Shown here one piece after another: positions 1 through 10,069 of a stretch of DNA of 64,000 nucleotides. This DNA is from Stenomitos rutilans HA7619-LM2. GTDB taxonomy: Bacteria > Cyanobacteriota > Cyanobacteriia > Leptolyngbyales > Leptolyngbyaceae. The notes under the pieces were generated by a model, which was not told where the DNA came from, did not search any database, and saw only the letters and a program-made list of their open reading frames with translations. Location of the stretch: contig JAHHIE010000028.1 of NCBI GenBank assembly GCA_019358945.1, positions 22,592 through 86,591 of the forward strand. The letters are read 5' to 3'. Each line of letters begins with the position of its first letter. Positions within the stretch are counted from its first letter, which is position 1. The translations under genes were made by a program, and so were the position numbers.

Positions 1-457
1 TGAAAAGAACGTGCCAGGAGTGAAAGCCTATACCCACGATGAGTTAATAGCCAAAGAGTTAACTTTTCAGGAAAGTACGGCGGTAGGCCCCATCTTTAGC
101 TTTGGTACCATCATGGGCTTTATTGTGGGCGTAGTGATTGTGTATCAGGTGCTCTACAGCGATGTCAACGATCACCTGGCAGAATACGCCACGCTTAAAG
201 CAATGGGCTACTCCGATCGCTCCTTACTCATGGTTATTTTTCAAGAAGCAACAATCCTTGCCATCTTGGGGTTTCTGCCTGGGTTTGCCATTTCCGTCTG
301 GATGTATGGCTTTTTGGGCGGCTTGACCCGACTGGAGCTCATCATGAGTCCTGAAATTGCCCTCACAGTTTTTGTTCTCACGCTTGTGATGTGTACCGTA
401 TCAGCGGCGATTGCCTCCAGCAAGCTCCGGTCTGCCGATCCAGCCGATGTTTTTTAG
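1..457 (+). CDS. devC: DevC-like ABC exporter permease, C-terminal part
   Basis: The reading frame is open from the window edge, so the N-terminus is missing; about 150 residues remain. Three hydrophobic segments and the late motif 'HLAEYATLKAMGYSD' are typical of FtsX/MacB-fold permeases of the DevC family. The family works with the DevA ATPase and a DevB membrane-fusion protein to export glycolipids or other compounds through TolC-type pores; that role is family knowledge. A DevA-type ATPase follows 268 bp downstream on the same strand, which supports the assignment. Confidence 0.85.
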   Translation, partial: EKNVPGVKAYTHDELIAKELTFQESTAVGPIFSFGTIMGFIVGVVIVYQVLYSDVNDHLAEYATLKAMGYSDRSLLMVIFQEATILAILGFLPGFAISVWMYGFLGGLTRLELIMSPEIALTVFVLTLVMCTVSAAIASSKLRSADPADVF

Positions 458-546
458 CGCAGTATTTCGTTCCAAGCTTAACCACTATGCCTATAGAGCC
501 AACAACGCCCCCTCCTGACTCCTGAGTTTTGAGTTTTGAGTTTTGA

Positions 547-646
547 TACCAATTTGAATTGAAAATGCGACACATCCTGTAGGGGCAAGGCATTGCCTTG
601 CCCCTACCCACCGATTGATCTGTAGCCGTCATTCTTTAAATCGGTA
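547..646. repeat. 100-bp palindromic MITE-like repeat, copy 1
   Basis: The element has a perfect central hairpin (AGGGGCAAGGCA and its complement) and imperfect terminal inverted repeats beginning TACCRATTT. The same 100 bp recurs in opposite orientation at 5111-5210 and differs only in the hairpin loop. No coding capacity. Probably a non-autonomous mobile element. Confidence 0.8.
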
Positions 647-725
647 TGAGTTTTGAGTTTTGAGTTTTGACTCCTGACTCCTGACTCCTGATGCACCGTC
701 CTTAGCCACTCATACTCACTTCTTT

Positions 726-1463
726 ATGCTGCAAACCCCCGTCATTGCAATCCAAAAACTCAACCATACGTTTGGCAAAGGGGCACTCCAACAACCTGTA
801 TTAAGCAACATCAATCTTGAGATGAATTCTGGTGAAATTGTGATTCTGACCGGGCCTTCTGGGAGCGGGAAAACGACTTTGCTGACGCTGATCGGAGCGC
901 TGAGAAAAATGCAGGATGGGAGCCTTAAAATTCTCAACCAGGAATTGCAAGGTGCCAACCAGCGCAAGCTCATGCAAGTACGCAACCAAATTGGTTTTAT
1001 TTTTCAATCCCACAATTTGCTCAAGTGCCTCACGGCTTGGGAAAATGTAGCGATGTCGCTTAAACTCCACAAAACGACGCTGCCCGTCGAAAGGAGAACT
1101 AAAGCAACAGCCATACTCCAGTCTGTAGGATTGGCCGATCGAGTAGATTATTACCCGGAAACTCTCTCTGGTGGGCAAAAGCAGCGTGTGGCGATCGCCC
1201 GTGCTCTGGTCAGCCATCCCAGACTGATTCTGGCTGACGAACCCACAGCCGCACTGGATAGACAGTCAGGGCGCGACATTGTGGAACTCATGCAAAAGTT
1301 AGCTCAAGAACAAGCGTGCGCCATTTTGCTGGTAACGCATGACAACCGCATTTTGGATATTGCCGATCGCCTGATCCACATGGAAGATGGTCGCTTAGTG
1401 AATGAGCAAGAAACGTACGATGCAGAAACGACGATCGCGCCGCTTGCGGAACTGCAAACGTGA
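726..1463 (+). CDS. devA: DevA-like ABC transporter ATP-binding protein
   Basis: A 245-residue ABC ATPase with Walker [10 protein letters not shown] (residues 43-51), signature [15 protein letters not shown] near 150, Walker B LILADEP and the H-loop VTHD. It would energise the DevC permease upstream; the closest family is the DevA/LolD/MacB type. The 268-bp gap to devC is filled by a MITE-like repeat and TTTTGAG tandem oligomers, so cotranscription is likely but interrupted by inserted sequence. No DevB gene is visible; it would lie upstream of the window. Confidence 0.88.
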   Translation: MLQTPVIAIQKLNHTFGKGALQQPVLSNINLEMNSGEIVILTGPSGSGKTTLLTLIGALRKMQDGSLKILNQELQGANQRKLMQVRNQIGFIFQSHNLLKCLTAWENVAMSLKLHKTTLPVERRTKATAILQSVGLADRVDYYPETLSGGQKQRVAIARALVSHPRLILADEPTAALDRQSGRDIVELMQKLAQEQACAILLVTHDNRILDIADRLIHMEDGRLVNEQETYDAETTIAPLAELQT

Positions 1464-1523
1464 GTTGATCCATACGCTATAGTGGCTCTAAGCGGCACCA
1501 GCGGGAAAGACGAGGAAAAGGCA

Positions 1524-2153
1524 ATGTATGCAGTCATTTCAAGCGAACGCATTCAATTGCCGCCGGGAACCGTTGTTCATTTACCGGGAACCTGGCAGGA
1601 CTACCTTGCTTTGTGCGAAAGCCGAGGGGATGGCTCCATTCCGCGCATCAAGTACCGCAGTGGAGAAATCGTGCTGATGAGTCCTTTACCCAAGCATGGG
1701 CGCGATGCTCACCTAATTGCAAATGTGGTGACAGTCTTGCTAGACAGTCAAAACCGTAATTACGAGGCGTTTACGCCCATCACCATGTCGCTGCCAGAAG
1801 AGAGTGGCATTGAACCTGACTATTGCTTCTATATTGAGCGTTGGCAAGCAGCCGTCGGCAAAGACCGCTTAAATTGGGGGATTGATCCGCCACCGGATTT
1901 AGTGATTGAAATTGATGTTACGTCCTACTCCAGTGTGAACGATTACTTACCCTATCGTGTGCCTGAAGTCTGGTTGTTCAAACGGAACCAGCTTGCCATT
2001 CATGAACTGCACAATGACGCATATCAACTGCGATCGGAGAGTCGCTTTTTCCCAGGAACTGATCTGCGATCGCCGATGTCTCGTTGCCTTCAAACAGCCG
2101 CTGAACAAGGAACTGGCGTAGCAATACGAGAACTTCGACAATCCTTGCTGTGA
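1524..2153 (+). CDS. Uma2-family (DUF820) putative endonuclease
   Basis: About 209 residues from the preferred ATG, which has a purine-rich GAGGAAAAG upstream; an in-frame start at 1482 is possible but has no ribosome binding site. 'SGIEPDYCFY' and 'PPDLVIEIDVTS' match the acidic PD-(D/E)XK-like positions of the Uma2 family, which is hugely expanded in cyanobacteria and of unknown biological role. It lies between devA and an ABC-2 permease on the same strand and may be an unrelated insertion between transporter genes. Confidence 0.75.
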   Translation: MYAVISSERIQLPPGTVVHLPGTWQDYLALCESRGDGSIPRIKYRSGEIVLMSPLPKHGRDAHLIANVVTVLLDSQNRNYEAFTPITMSLPEESGIEPDYCFYIERWQAAVGKDRLNWGIDPPPDLVIEIDVTSYSSVNDYLPYRVPEVWLFKRNQLAIHELHNDAYQLRSESRFFPGTDLRSPMSRCLQTAAEQGTGVAIRELRQSLL

Positions 2154-2223
2154 TCACGTACAGGAGAGTGTAACAATAGTTAAAGACAACGTAACCGCTA
2201 GCTTCAACTGTGAGTCTTCATTT

Positions 2224-3051
2224 GTGAGTTTTCAAACGCCATTACTGCTTCAAAAAGCGGCTTCTAGCTCCACCCTTCACACACTTTGGAGCGATAGCCT
2301 CACCGTTTTCTGGGGAGATTGGCTCGATCTGCGGGTGCGTCTGGTGCAAGTCGTCGCGTCTGGTTTGGTGTCGCCGCTGATCTACATCGTGGGTTTTGGG
2401 TTGGGCCTGGGAAGCGCTCTGGATTCAGCCATGAAGCCCTCAGCGGGAGACAACTACTTGCAGTTCATTCTGCCCGGAATGGTGGCGCTGTCATCAATGG
2501 TGATTAGCTTTGGCGGCACAACCTTTTCAATTTGCGGCGATCGTCTCTTCACCAAAACCTTTGAAGAAATGCTGTTGATGCCCGTGCATCCGCTGGCGCT
2601 TCACGTTGGCAAGATGATGGCAGGCATTGTGCGAGGCATGCTCACCGCAGGTTCCGTCATTCTGGTTGCCATTCTCTGCACAGGCAAGGTGTGGAGCTTT
2701 CTCAACCCGCTGTTTCTGCTGGTGCTAGTGCTGAACTGTGCGGTCTTTTCAGCGCTGGGCGTGATTGTGGGGCTAAATGTCAAATCGCTAGAAAGCGTCG
2801 GTATCTACAACAATTTTGTGATTGTACCCATGTCATTTCTGGGCGCAACTTTTTTTGACCCGGTGACGCTACCGATCGCGCTAAAAGTCATCGTTTACCT
2901 GCTGCCTCTAACCTACACCAGTCTGGGACTACGAGCAGCAGCTTATTTGCCCCTTGCGCAGTTTCCCTGGTACGTCATTCCGGTGCTGCTGTTGGCGGCA
3001 ATTGTACTCTCGGCGATCGGGGCACGTCAGTTTTCTAACCAGCAAGATTGA
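2224..3051 (+). CDS. ABC-2 type transporter permease
   Basis: A GTG-started protein of 275 residues with six predicted hydrophobic segments and the layout of ABC-2 (NodJ/DrrB-like) permeases: a short cytoplasmic N-terminus, then 'SPLIYIVGFGLGLG' and 'LQFILPGMVALSSMV'. Such permeases export polysaccharides or drugs with a separate ATPase. The partner ATPase is not adjacent apart from the DevA-like gene upstream, so the substrate is unknown. Confidence 0.75.
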   Translation: MSFQTPLLLQKAASSSTLHTLWSDSLTVFWGDWLDLRVRLVQVVASGLVSPLIYIVGFGLGLGSALDSAMKPSAGDNYLQFILPGMVALSSMVISFGGTTFSICGDRLFTKTFEEMLLMPVHPLALHVGKMMAGIVRGMLTAGSVILVAILCTGKVWSFLNPLFLLVLVLNCAVFSALGVIVGLNVKSLESVGIYNNFVIVPMSFLGATFFDPVTLPIALKVIVYLLPLTYTSLGLRAAAYLPLAQFPWYVIPVLLLAAIVLSAIGARQFSNQQD

Positions 3052-3158
3052 TTGGAGCAAAGGGATGAGGGATGAGGGATGAAGGATGAATTAGCTTTGA
3101 ATATTGGAAACTGGAGACTGCTTCCCGTTCCCCCCTGCCTCCCTTGCTTCCCCTGCCC

Positions 3159-4556
3159 TCACTTCCGTGACTGACTCGAAAGATTAATCCGATCGCCCAA
3201 TTGCCGCAATGTTTGTGCCATGCTGGGATCGCTCTCCTTAAGCTGAGCAATCTTATCGCAGCTATACATGACGGTAGTGTGGTCTTTGCCGCCAAACTCT
3301 TCACCAATCTTGGGCAGGCTCAAATCAGTATGATGCCGCATTAAGTACATCCCAATTTGACGGGCAACGCTGATTTCACGGCGACGAGAACTGCCTTTCA
3401 GGTCATCGACCGAGACATCAAAGGCTTCCGCGATCGCCAGAATCACCGCTTCTGGTGTTGCTTCCACCTTCTCTACGGGAGGATTGAGGACGGGTGAAAT
3501 ATTCTCCACTGTCATGGGCAACCCCGAAATGGAAATATAGGCAACCGCTCGAATCAGTGCCCCTTCTAGCTCACGAATGTTGTTGGTGTAGCTAGAGGCA
3601 ATGTATTCAATCACCTCACGCGGCAGACGCATGTTTTCGTACTCGGCTTTCTTTTGCAGAATCGCCATACGCGTTTCTAAATCGGGCGGCTGAATGTCGG
3701 CAATCAAGCCCATCGAAAAGCGGGAACAGAGCCGTTCTTGCAGGCGAGGAATCTGGTTGGGAGGACGATCGGATGCCAGCACCACCTGCTTACCCGTCTC
3801 GTGCAGCGTATTGAAGGTATGAAAAAACTCTTCCTGGGTATACTCCTTGCCTTCAATAAACTGGATGTCATCCACCAGCAGCACATCTACCGCCCGATAG
3901 CGCTCCTGAAAGCTCTGCCGACTGTCTTTGCGAATGGCTGTAATGAGATCGTTCGTAAACTGCTCTGTGGAGACGTAGACGATGCGCGAGGTAGAGCAGA
4001 TTTCCAGCCGATAATGCCCGATCGCCTGCATGAGATGCGTTTTGCCCAGTCCGACCCCCCCACACAGAAACAGGGGATTGAACTCCCGACCAGGTGACTC
4101 TGCAACGGCTAGAGAAGCTGCATGGGCCATGCGATTATTGGAACCTACGACCAGCCGCGAAAACACATATTTAGAATTCAAATCGCTCCGCGCACTGTTG
4201 CCAGTGGTTGGCGCAACCGTTTGAGAGGTAGGTGGGGGATCAGCAGGGTTCTCATGAAATGGCAGCGGCCAGAACATGTCTGCATTATCGATAGCATCGT
4301 CACCTTGCGCGATCGTGATGTGAATATCGATCGGGTGCCCTATCACTTCCTGCACCACTTCCGCAATGGTCTTGATGTAATACTTTTGCAGCCAATTACG
4401 TGCAAAGGGGTTAGGGGTACGGATGACCAGGCAATTGTCATCTAACTGCTCTGCAACTGCCGTTTTGATCCAAGTTTCAAAGGTTGGACGACTGAGCTGA
4501 ATCTGCAAGCGTTCCAGCACCTTTGTCCAGAGATTATCGAGCGTAATTTCGACCAC
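3159..4556 (-). CDS. dnaA: Chromosomal replication initiator DnaA
   Basis: A 465-residue protein with the N-terminal domain I ([10 protein letters not shown]), the AAA+ Walker [10 protein letters not shown] near 170, Walker B VDDIQF, and the C-terminal DNA-binding signature [12 protein letters not shown]. Full length for the family. The ATG at 4556 gives the usual [10 protein letters not shown] start. It binds DnaA boxes and opens oriC. No dnaN or recognisable DnaA-box cluster is adjacent, consistent with cyanobacteria in which dnaA is separated from an origin. Confidence 0.97.
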   Translation of the reverse strand: MVEITLDNLWTKVLERLQIQLSRPTFETWIKTAVAEQLDDNCLVIRTPNPFARNWLQKYYIKTIAEVVQEVIGHPIDIHITIAQGDDAIDNADMFWPLPFHENPADPPPTSQTVAPTTGNSARSDLNSKYVFSRLVVGSNNRMAHAASLAVAESPGREFNPLFLCGGVGLGKTHLMQAIGHYRLEICSTSRIVYVSTEQFTNDLITAIRKDSRQSFQERYRAVDVLLVDDIQFIEGKEYTQEEFFHTFNTLHETGKQVVLASDRPPNQIPRLQERLCSRFSMGLIADIQPPDLETRMAILQKKAEYENMRLPREVIEYIASSYTNNIRELEGALIRAVAYISISGLPMTVENISPVLNPPVEKVEATPEAVILAIAEAFDVSVDDLKGSSRRREISVARQIGMYLMRHHTDLSLPKIGEEFGGKDHTTVMYSCDKIAQLKESDPSMAQTLRQLGDRINLSSQSRK

Positions 4557-5333
4557 GAATCCTCACCTCTTACCCGTGAATGGCGACATAAACCGAGGCA
4601 AACCGGAGATCCCGACTTCCTTCTCTGGGCGGCAAGCGCTGCCCCAACCTTACTGCGTTGCCCTCAAACGATGCACCGAAATTAGCTGAAGCGCAAGTCC
4701 AAAATGAGTAGATTTACTGTACGGAAAAAGTGCTAAGCCAGCATTTAGCTCTACATATAGCGTTTAGTCTATTGAAGTAGTTTAGTAGTAGCGTATCAGA
4801 TCTTGCTGGAGACGATCGTTCTCTGACAACGTCGCTCTGGAGCACAGTCCAGCAGCCCTCTAGACAACCACTCTGCCGCAGACCGTTCTATGACCGCCGT
4901 CCAAGAAGGGCGAATAACGCTGCCATGCCTCTCCGAGCAGTTTAGAGTAGCGCGATCAATCACAAAATTGGCTCCCTGATGCATGAACAGAAGAGCAGTC
5001 TACCCGATTTTCACAAGCAAGCGATAGCGCTTAGAGCATCTTTAGAATTTGAAAGGGTAGGGGGCAGAAGGTAGAAGAAGGCAGAGGGCAGAAGGATAGG
5101 GGATGAATTATACCGATTTAAAGAATGACGGCTACAGATCAATCGGTGGGTAGGGGCAAGGCATTGCCTTGCCCCTACAGGATGTGTCGCATTTTCAATT
5201 CAAATTGGTATTAGCTTTGAATATTGGAGGCAACGGGAACTAACTACTGGAGGCTGCTTCCCTGCCCCCCACGTTTCCCCTGCTCCCCTTACCCCCTTGC
5301 CTCCCCTTTTCCCGACTCCCTACTTTCCCCTCC
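4557..5333. other. Intergenic region upstream of dnaA
   Basis: No convincing gene. I looked for DnaA boxes (TTWTCCACA) and saw none, so there is no sign of an origin. The only structured element is the second copy of the 100-bp MITE-like repeat, followed by C-rich low-complexity sequence. Confidence 0.6.
5111..5210. repeat. 100-bp palindromic MITE-like repeat, copy 2 (inverted)
   Basis: Reverse complement of the element at 547-646, identical except for the hairpin loop. Ends are TACCGATTT and AAATTGGTA. Confidence 0.8.
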
Positions 5334-5780
5334 CTACTCCCTTCCCACTTCCGCAGGCTGTGATGGTTCTGGCAAGCTGGTTTCCATCTTGAGGCAGTTG
5401 AGACCGTCTACTTGCAATTGGTATTCGACACGATCCATTAAGCGGTTGAGAATGAGCCAGCCATAGCCGCCTTCTTGCATCAATTCTGGTGTTGGCTCCA
5501 TGTATGTTGCGATATCATAGCCAGCGCCATGATCCCAGAGTTCCAGGGCGATGTCGCGTTCTCGCAGTTCTAGCCGTATCAGGACAGGCAGAGCGGGCTG
5601 ATCTTTGTGCGCGTGGCGGACGACATTTGAATAAGCCTCGACTAGAACCAGCCTTAGCCGATTGGACTGTCGAGTCCAATCGACGTGGTTGCCAAGTTCT
5701 ACTTCCAGCGCGCCTAGAAGCCAATTTTCGACAATGGCTAAAAACTTCAGGTCGCTGGGTACGTGTAGCTCAGTTCTCAT
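5334..5780 (-). CDS. Anti-sigma regulatory factor, RsbW-like serine kinase
   Basis: A 148-residue single HATPase_c domain. The N-box is 'LVEAYSNVVRHAH', followed by 'LWDHGAGYD' (G1 box) and 'GYGWLILNRLMD' (G2). The family phosphorylates STAS anti-sigma-factor antagonists and can bind sigma factors. Its start is 3 bp after the stop of the PP2C gene, so the two form an operon and a partner-switch module. No STAS antagonist gene is present here. Confidence 0.85.
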   Translation of the reverse strand: MRTELHVPSDLKFLAIVENWLLGALEVELGNHVDWTRQSNRLRLVLVEAYSNVVRHAHKDQPALPVLIRLELRERDIALELWDHGAGYDIATYMEPTPELMQEGGYGWLILNRLMDRVEYQLQVDGLNCLKMETSLPEPSQPAEVGRE

Positions 5781-5783
5781 TAA

Positions 5784-7508
5784 CTACAGAACCTCCAGGG
5801 AGAGTATGGTCTGGTCGTCTTCTTGAATTGTATTGTGCGATCGAATCCGCGAAAGCAAGCGGTTGAGGTCAAGAGGGGCATGTTCTTGCATCAGCAGCTG
5901 CCACAAACCAGCTTGTTGCAGCATCGCCGTCACCGTTTGGGGGGTCTTGGTGCTGCCGTTGTCAGCCGTCGCCACTGTCGCCTCGGTAATGCCGTCGCTG
6001 GTCAGGAGCATGACCTCCCCTGGGTTGAGCGCCACGCTACCGGATGCTGCCTTCCAGATCGGTAGAATACCCAACGGCACGCCACGTACTTTCAGATAGT
6101 TAGGTTCCACGGCTGATGCGCCTTGAGTTGCTACCTGCGCGGCTACATTGCGGCTAGACCACACTAAGGGGTAAATGTGTCCCGCATTGGCATACACAAG
6201 CTGCCTGGTTGCAGGGCTATAGCGTGCCAGAACCATTGTGATAAAGCAGTTGGTACTCACCAAATCTTCAGAAAGACTGCGGTTTAAGTTCTGCATGACA
6301 AGATGTGGTTCTGGCGGTGATTCTTGAGACAGTTCTCGCCGCAGTACGGAAATTGCGCTTGCCATGAACAGAGCGGCAGGCACGCCTTTGCCAGACACGT
6401 CTCCTACAGCTAGCCAAATGTCGCCTTGAGGATGGGCATAAACCTCAAAAAAGTCGCCGCCCACTTCCCGTGCCGGAAAGCAGCACGCCTGTACTTTCAT
6501 GCCATCCAGGTCGGGAAGGCTTTGGCGGAGCAGGTTTCCTTGAATCTGGCGGGCAACGGCCAGTTCTGCCCGCATTTGTTCGGCTTGCTCCTGAGTGCGC
6601 TGGTAAAGCTTGGCCTGCGAAAGGGCAAGGGCTGCCTGATCGGCCACTCCTTGAATGAGTTCGATATCTTCAAGCGACCAGGGTTGGTCGATCGCCCCCC
6701 GATACAGCGACAATACCGCCAGAAGTTCTTGCTGGTACAGAAGCGGTACCACCAACTGATACTCTTTCTCAGCCTGCTCCTGTTTTGTCAGTGCTGGTGT
6801 GACTTGAAGCTGCCGGGTTTGCCACGCCGCTTGCAGGAGTGATGTCTCCTCAAGCCGATCTGCAAGTGGGGGGGACTCTTGACCGAGTGCTGTTTCTGCC
6901 GCTTGGTTGCTGTGATAGACCAGTGCTTTTGGTTCCAGGCTATCGTCCACTACAGGATGCAACATGCACCGACTTGCCGCAAAGGTTTGTCCCAGCGTTT
7001 CAGCAATGGTCTGTAGCATGCTGCTGTAGTCCAGCGACTCACGAATCGCCGTGGTCATCGTGTTAAACAGCGATTCACGACGTAATGACCGCCGCAGTTC
7101 GTTAGTGCGTTGCTTTAAAACTTGATACGTTTCTGCCGCTTGCTGGACGACCCCTTTTAGCTGGTCAGGATTCCAGGGTTTGGTGATGTATTTGAACACC
7201 TTGCCTGCGTTAATGGCTTCGACCAAATCTTCGACATCGGTGTAGCCAGTCAAAACAATCCGAATCGTGTCGGGGTAGCGATCGACCGTTTTGCTCAGAA
7301 ATTCTGTGCCCAGCATTTCAGGCATGCGCTGGTCTGAAATGATAATCGCCATTTCTCCCTGCTGCTCTAGAATTTGCAGTGCCGCGATCGCGCTATCGGC
7401 TTTGATCACCTCAAAGTCACGACGAAACGTGCGATAGAGCAGATCCAGGTTGTCGGGTTCGTCATCGACCACCATTAATTTGAGCTTTTTACCCATGCCC
7501 TGAGCCAT
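5784..7508 (-). CDS. Response regulator with GAF and PP2C (RsbU/SpoIIE-type) phosphatase domains
   Basis: Residues about 5-125 form a receiver domain (VVDDEPDN, phospho-acceptor Asp in SDQRMP, conserved Lys in YITKPW). A GAF-like region follows at about 175-310, then a SpoIIE-type PP2C domain with 'EVGGDFFEV', 'GDVSGKGVPAALFM' and 'TSDGITEA' metal-binding motifs. The start at 7508 has GGAG upstream; an in-frame ATG at 7562 is less likely. The phosphatase would dephosphorylate an anti-sigma antagonist in response to receiver phosphorylation, with the adjacent RsbW-like kinase opposing it. Confidence 0.9.
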   Translation of the reverse strand: MAQGMGKKLKLMVVDDEPDNLDLLYRTFRRDFEVIKADSAIAALQILEQQGEMAIIISDQRMPEMLGTEFLSKTVDRYPDTIRIVLTGYTDVEDLVEAINAGKVFKYITKPWNPDQLKGVVQQAAETYQVLKQRTNELRRSLRRESLFNTMTTAIRESLDYSSMLQTIAETLGQTFAASRCMLHPVVDDSLEPKALVYHSNQAAETALGQESPPLADRLEETSLLQAAWQTRQLQVTPALTKQEQAEKEYQLVVPLLYQQELLAVLSLYRGAIDQPWSLEDIELIQGVADQAALALSQAKLYQRTQEQAEQMRAELAVARQIQGNLLRQSLPDLDGMKVQACCFPAREVGGDFFEVYAHPQGDIWLAVGDVSGKGVPAALFMASAISVLRRELSQESPPEPHLVMQNLNRSLSEDLVSTNCFITMVLARYSPATRQLVYANAGHIYPLVWSSRNVAAQVATQGASAVEPNYLKVRGVPLGILPIWKAASGSVALNPGEVMLLTSDGITEATVATADNGSTKTPQTVTAMLQQAGLWQLLMQEHAPLDLNRLLSRIRSHNTIQEDDQTILSLEVL

Positions 7509-7730
7509 GCCAATACTCCATGTTAAGCACAAAGGTGCTCTGTCGTTGATCTCCAGCCACAATCACTCTTCATTAGAGTAAGGTACCCCATACGGTTTGA
7601 GCTTGAACAAGGGGGAGTGGGGGCCGGGAGGTGGGGAGTAGGGGAAGCGAGGGGAGCAGGGAAGGAAGCTTTCAGGAGTTAATTCCCAGTTACCGCCAAT
7701 AGTCAAAGCTAATTCATCCCTCATCCCTCG

Positions 7731-8372
7731 TTATTGACGGCGAAACTGATAAGACTCTGCTTTCGCCCCCCATACCTGTTTGCCAGCAGCATCAAAGCCT
7801 TGATCCCAGGTGTCCATGCCATCAAGACGCAGCACGATATGGTTCTTAATTCTCACTGCACCTCGGACATTCGCAGGACAGCCATCAGCAGGAGTATTAC
7901 CCACATAAGCATCACCAGAGCGCCGCAGGAAAACGCTACAAATGGTAGTGCCGAGGTCTTTAGTTTGCACCAGGCGATCGCCAACAGGCTTGTCGCAGAA
8001 ATTGATCCAGGCGGTAGGATTCACAGGCTTGAAGGAGCGCGATCGCACACTTTGGCTCACTGGGCTGGCGCTAAGCTGCAAAAAGCGTTGCCGATATGGT
8101 TTAGCTAACTCCTTAGCCAGTGCTTGCTCCTGATAGAGCAGGATCGTGTTGCTCGGTGCGGCATTACCTGCCAACGTCACCCGGCACGTCGTCATACGGA
8201 CGTTAGCCGCTTTGAGATTGGCCCGTGACTGAGCGGCTGTAGACATCACGCCCTCAAGCCGCGCTGCAACTGCTTCAACTTGCTGCTCCAGGGGCAGGCC
8301 ATCACTATGAGCAGGGGCTGCGGCTATAAGCAGGTATGGGAAAATTAAAGCGATCGCAAACTGATGCTTCAC
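7731..8372 (-). CDS. CpcT/CpeT-family chromophore lyase-like protein with signal peptide
   Basis: A 213-residue protein. The stretch with 'YRQRFLQLS', 'VRSRSFKP', 'VFLRRSGDAYVGNTP', 'ADGCPANVRGAVRI' and 'MDTWDQGFDA' follows the CpcT/CpeT bilin lyase family, which attaches phycobilins to phycobiliproteins in the cytoplasm. Unusually, it begins with a clear signal peptide (hydrophobic core AIALIFPYLLIAAAPAHS), so this member is probably periplasmic or lipid-facing and may not act on phycobilisomes. Confidence 0.8.
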   Translation of the reverse strand: MKHQFAIALIFPYLLIAAAPAHSDGLPLEQQVEAVAARLEGVMSTAAQSRANLKAANVRMTTCRVTLAGNAAPSNTILLYQEQALAKELAKPYRQRFLQLSASPVSQSVRSRSFKPVNPTAWINFCDKPVGDRLVQTKDLGTTICSVFLRRSGDAYVGNTPADGCPANVRGAVRIKNHIVLRLDGMDTWDQGFDAAGKQVWGAKAESYQFRRQ

Positions 8373-8648
8373 AGTAAATCACTCAGTAAAGGAGGACGAT
8401 TGATTCCTGTCAAAATGCTACCGCAATCAGATGAAGAGATTTTTAGGAGAGTCGTCAGATAGTTTGAGTTGGAAGAGAGGAGTGAGGAGTGAGGTGAGAG
8501 GTGTAAGGATGTAAGAGTTTTGAGTTTTGAGTTAAAGAGCTATTAGCTATCAACAGCCCAGCCATCAGCTTTCTTCTAACAACCAACAACTAAAAACCCT
8601 AGCGAAGCTATGCCGAAGGCTTTACAACTTCTTTTACCTTTTTCCTTC

Positions 8649-9599
8649 TCACCCACCCCGCGCAAGCCACGTATCTGCTTGCGCTAGTTTGGCTTGCCAA
8701 GCCGCGTAGCCATTGGCATTGAGATGTAACCCATCCGTGGTTAGCTCAGGGCGCAGGTTGCCCTCTTCGTCGGTAAATTGGGTGTAGAGATCTAAGAAGG
8801 TGACTCCATCTTCCTGAGCGATCGCGGCGAGTCGTTGATTCAGCCAACCAATGCGATTGCCGGGCACCATCGTTGTGCGGGTAGGCAGAATGGATTGTAG
8901 AACGATGCGGGCACCAGGATGTGTTTGCCTCAAGCGGCGTACAATTTGGCGCAGATTCCACAGAATATCGTTATCGGTTGCGCCTTGCTTGAGGTCATTT
9001 ACGCCAGCCATGACATAAATTGCCTGTGGGCGAGCGATCGAAAACGTGGGCAAGCGGTGGAGGATCGCCTGAGTGGTTTCGCCAGAAATCGCTTGATTGA
9101 GCCAGAGTTGACCTGACGGCAGGCGATCGCTCGGAAACCACAGACTGAGCGAATCACCAACCATGACCGACAAACGGCGGTTTCCTTGCCCTCTAGTTGC
9201 AGCCTTGGCCTCTAAAGCCAGCAGCCGTCGCCACTGGGCGTCGGTTGGGTTTCTAGTAGCTCGTGACCAGATTTCATAAAAGCTATCGATCGGCAACCGG
9301 GTGTAGAGCTTGCCCGATCGCAGGGCCGCCACACGCTGCCAGTAGAGTTGGCTACCTGAACGGGGTAAGGCGATCGCGGGCTGAGAAAATTCTGTAGCTT
9401 CCTGCCCAATATCAGGCTGCACATTGGGCTTCAGAATAGCTTTAGTTCGAGTGGCTTCCTCTGAAGAATCGGTTTGACGCAAAGGCGATGTCTTCCAATC
9501 GCGGGCTATTAGTGGGGCGGCTGGTGGAGGCACACTGGTAGACGGTTGCTGAGCCAAGCTTTTTGACAAAACGGTTGCCAACAGAGAAAGATCGGTCAT
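8649..9599 (-). CDS. SGNH/GDSL hydrolase-type protein
   Basis: A 316-residue protein with block I GDSLSLWFP (catalytic Ser), block II around 'NQAISGETT', block III 'AGVNDL' and block V 'TDGLHLNANGY' supplying the Asp and His. The N-terminal 90 residues are low-complexity and Pro/Ser-rich. Such enzymes are esterases or deacetylases, often on cell-envelope polysaccharides. A paralogue lies at 48298-49260. The substrate is unknown. Confidence 0.82.
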   Translation of the reverse strand: MTDLSLLATVLSKSLAQQPSTSVPPPAAPLIARDWKTSPLRQTDSSEEATRTKAILKPNVQPDIGQEATEFSQPAIALPRSGSQLYWQRVAALRSGKLYTRLPIDSFYEIWSRATRNPTDAQWRRLLALEAKAATRGQGNRRLSVMVGDSLSLWFPSDRLPSGQLWLNQAISGETTQAILHRLPTFSIARPQAIYVMAGVNDLKQGATDNDILWNLRQIVRRLRQTHPGARIVLQSILPTRTTMVPGNRIGWLNQRLAAIAQEDGVTFLDLYTQFTDEEGNLRPELTTDGLHLNANGYAAWQAKLAQADTWLARGG

Positions 9600-10069
9600 T
9601 TTGCTACAGGAAACTCATGTTTTCCTAGTCACAATTGCTGCGCCCGATCAGGAAAATTGTTAGCAAAAATTTACGTCCGCAGAGTAAATGTGGCCTCAAC
9701 GTTGCAACGGCCATATCAACGGAAGCTTGTCTGAACGACGCGATCGTATGCACGCAGGCAACGCTTCCTTCCTCTAATTTCTCTTCAGCTATAGCAGTCC
9801 GAAAGGGTGCGTCAAAAGTATGTGTGGTTTAAGCCATCAGTCCTAAGCCCTCAACATAGACTTTAAGGCTGGTAGCTGATAGCTAACCCAAAAATAATTT
9901 TTATAAAGCAAGAGGATTGCTCTGTCACGACTATAGTTCAAAGCTACAACGGTAAAATAAATGCTGGATGGGTTTGCTTCGCCAATCAAGGTATGTGCCT
10001 ACAGTGCTGGAGCTTTCTCACCTAGACGTAAAGATTCAATGACATCTCATTTTGAGATTGGAGCTAAGA
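9600..10069. other. Intergenic region
   Basis: About 470 bp between divergent genes. No credible gene, repeat or RNA structure seen; it should hold promoters for both neighbours. Confidence 0.5.

Noticed and set aside
458..725. TTTTGAG and GGATGAG tandem oligomers as a CRISPR or regulatory array
   Set aside because: Repeats are too short, irregular and spread across many spacers; they are the usual cyanobacterial short tandem repeats.
4557..5333. Possible oriC beside dnaA
   Set aside because: No DnaA-box cluster, AT-rich unwinding element or dnaN neighbour was visible.
9635..9832. 65-codon plus-strand frame
   Set aside because: No ribosome site, no recognisable sequence and position inside a divergent promoter region.
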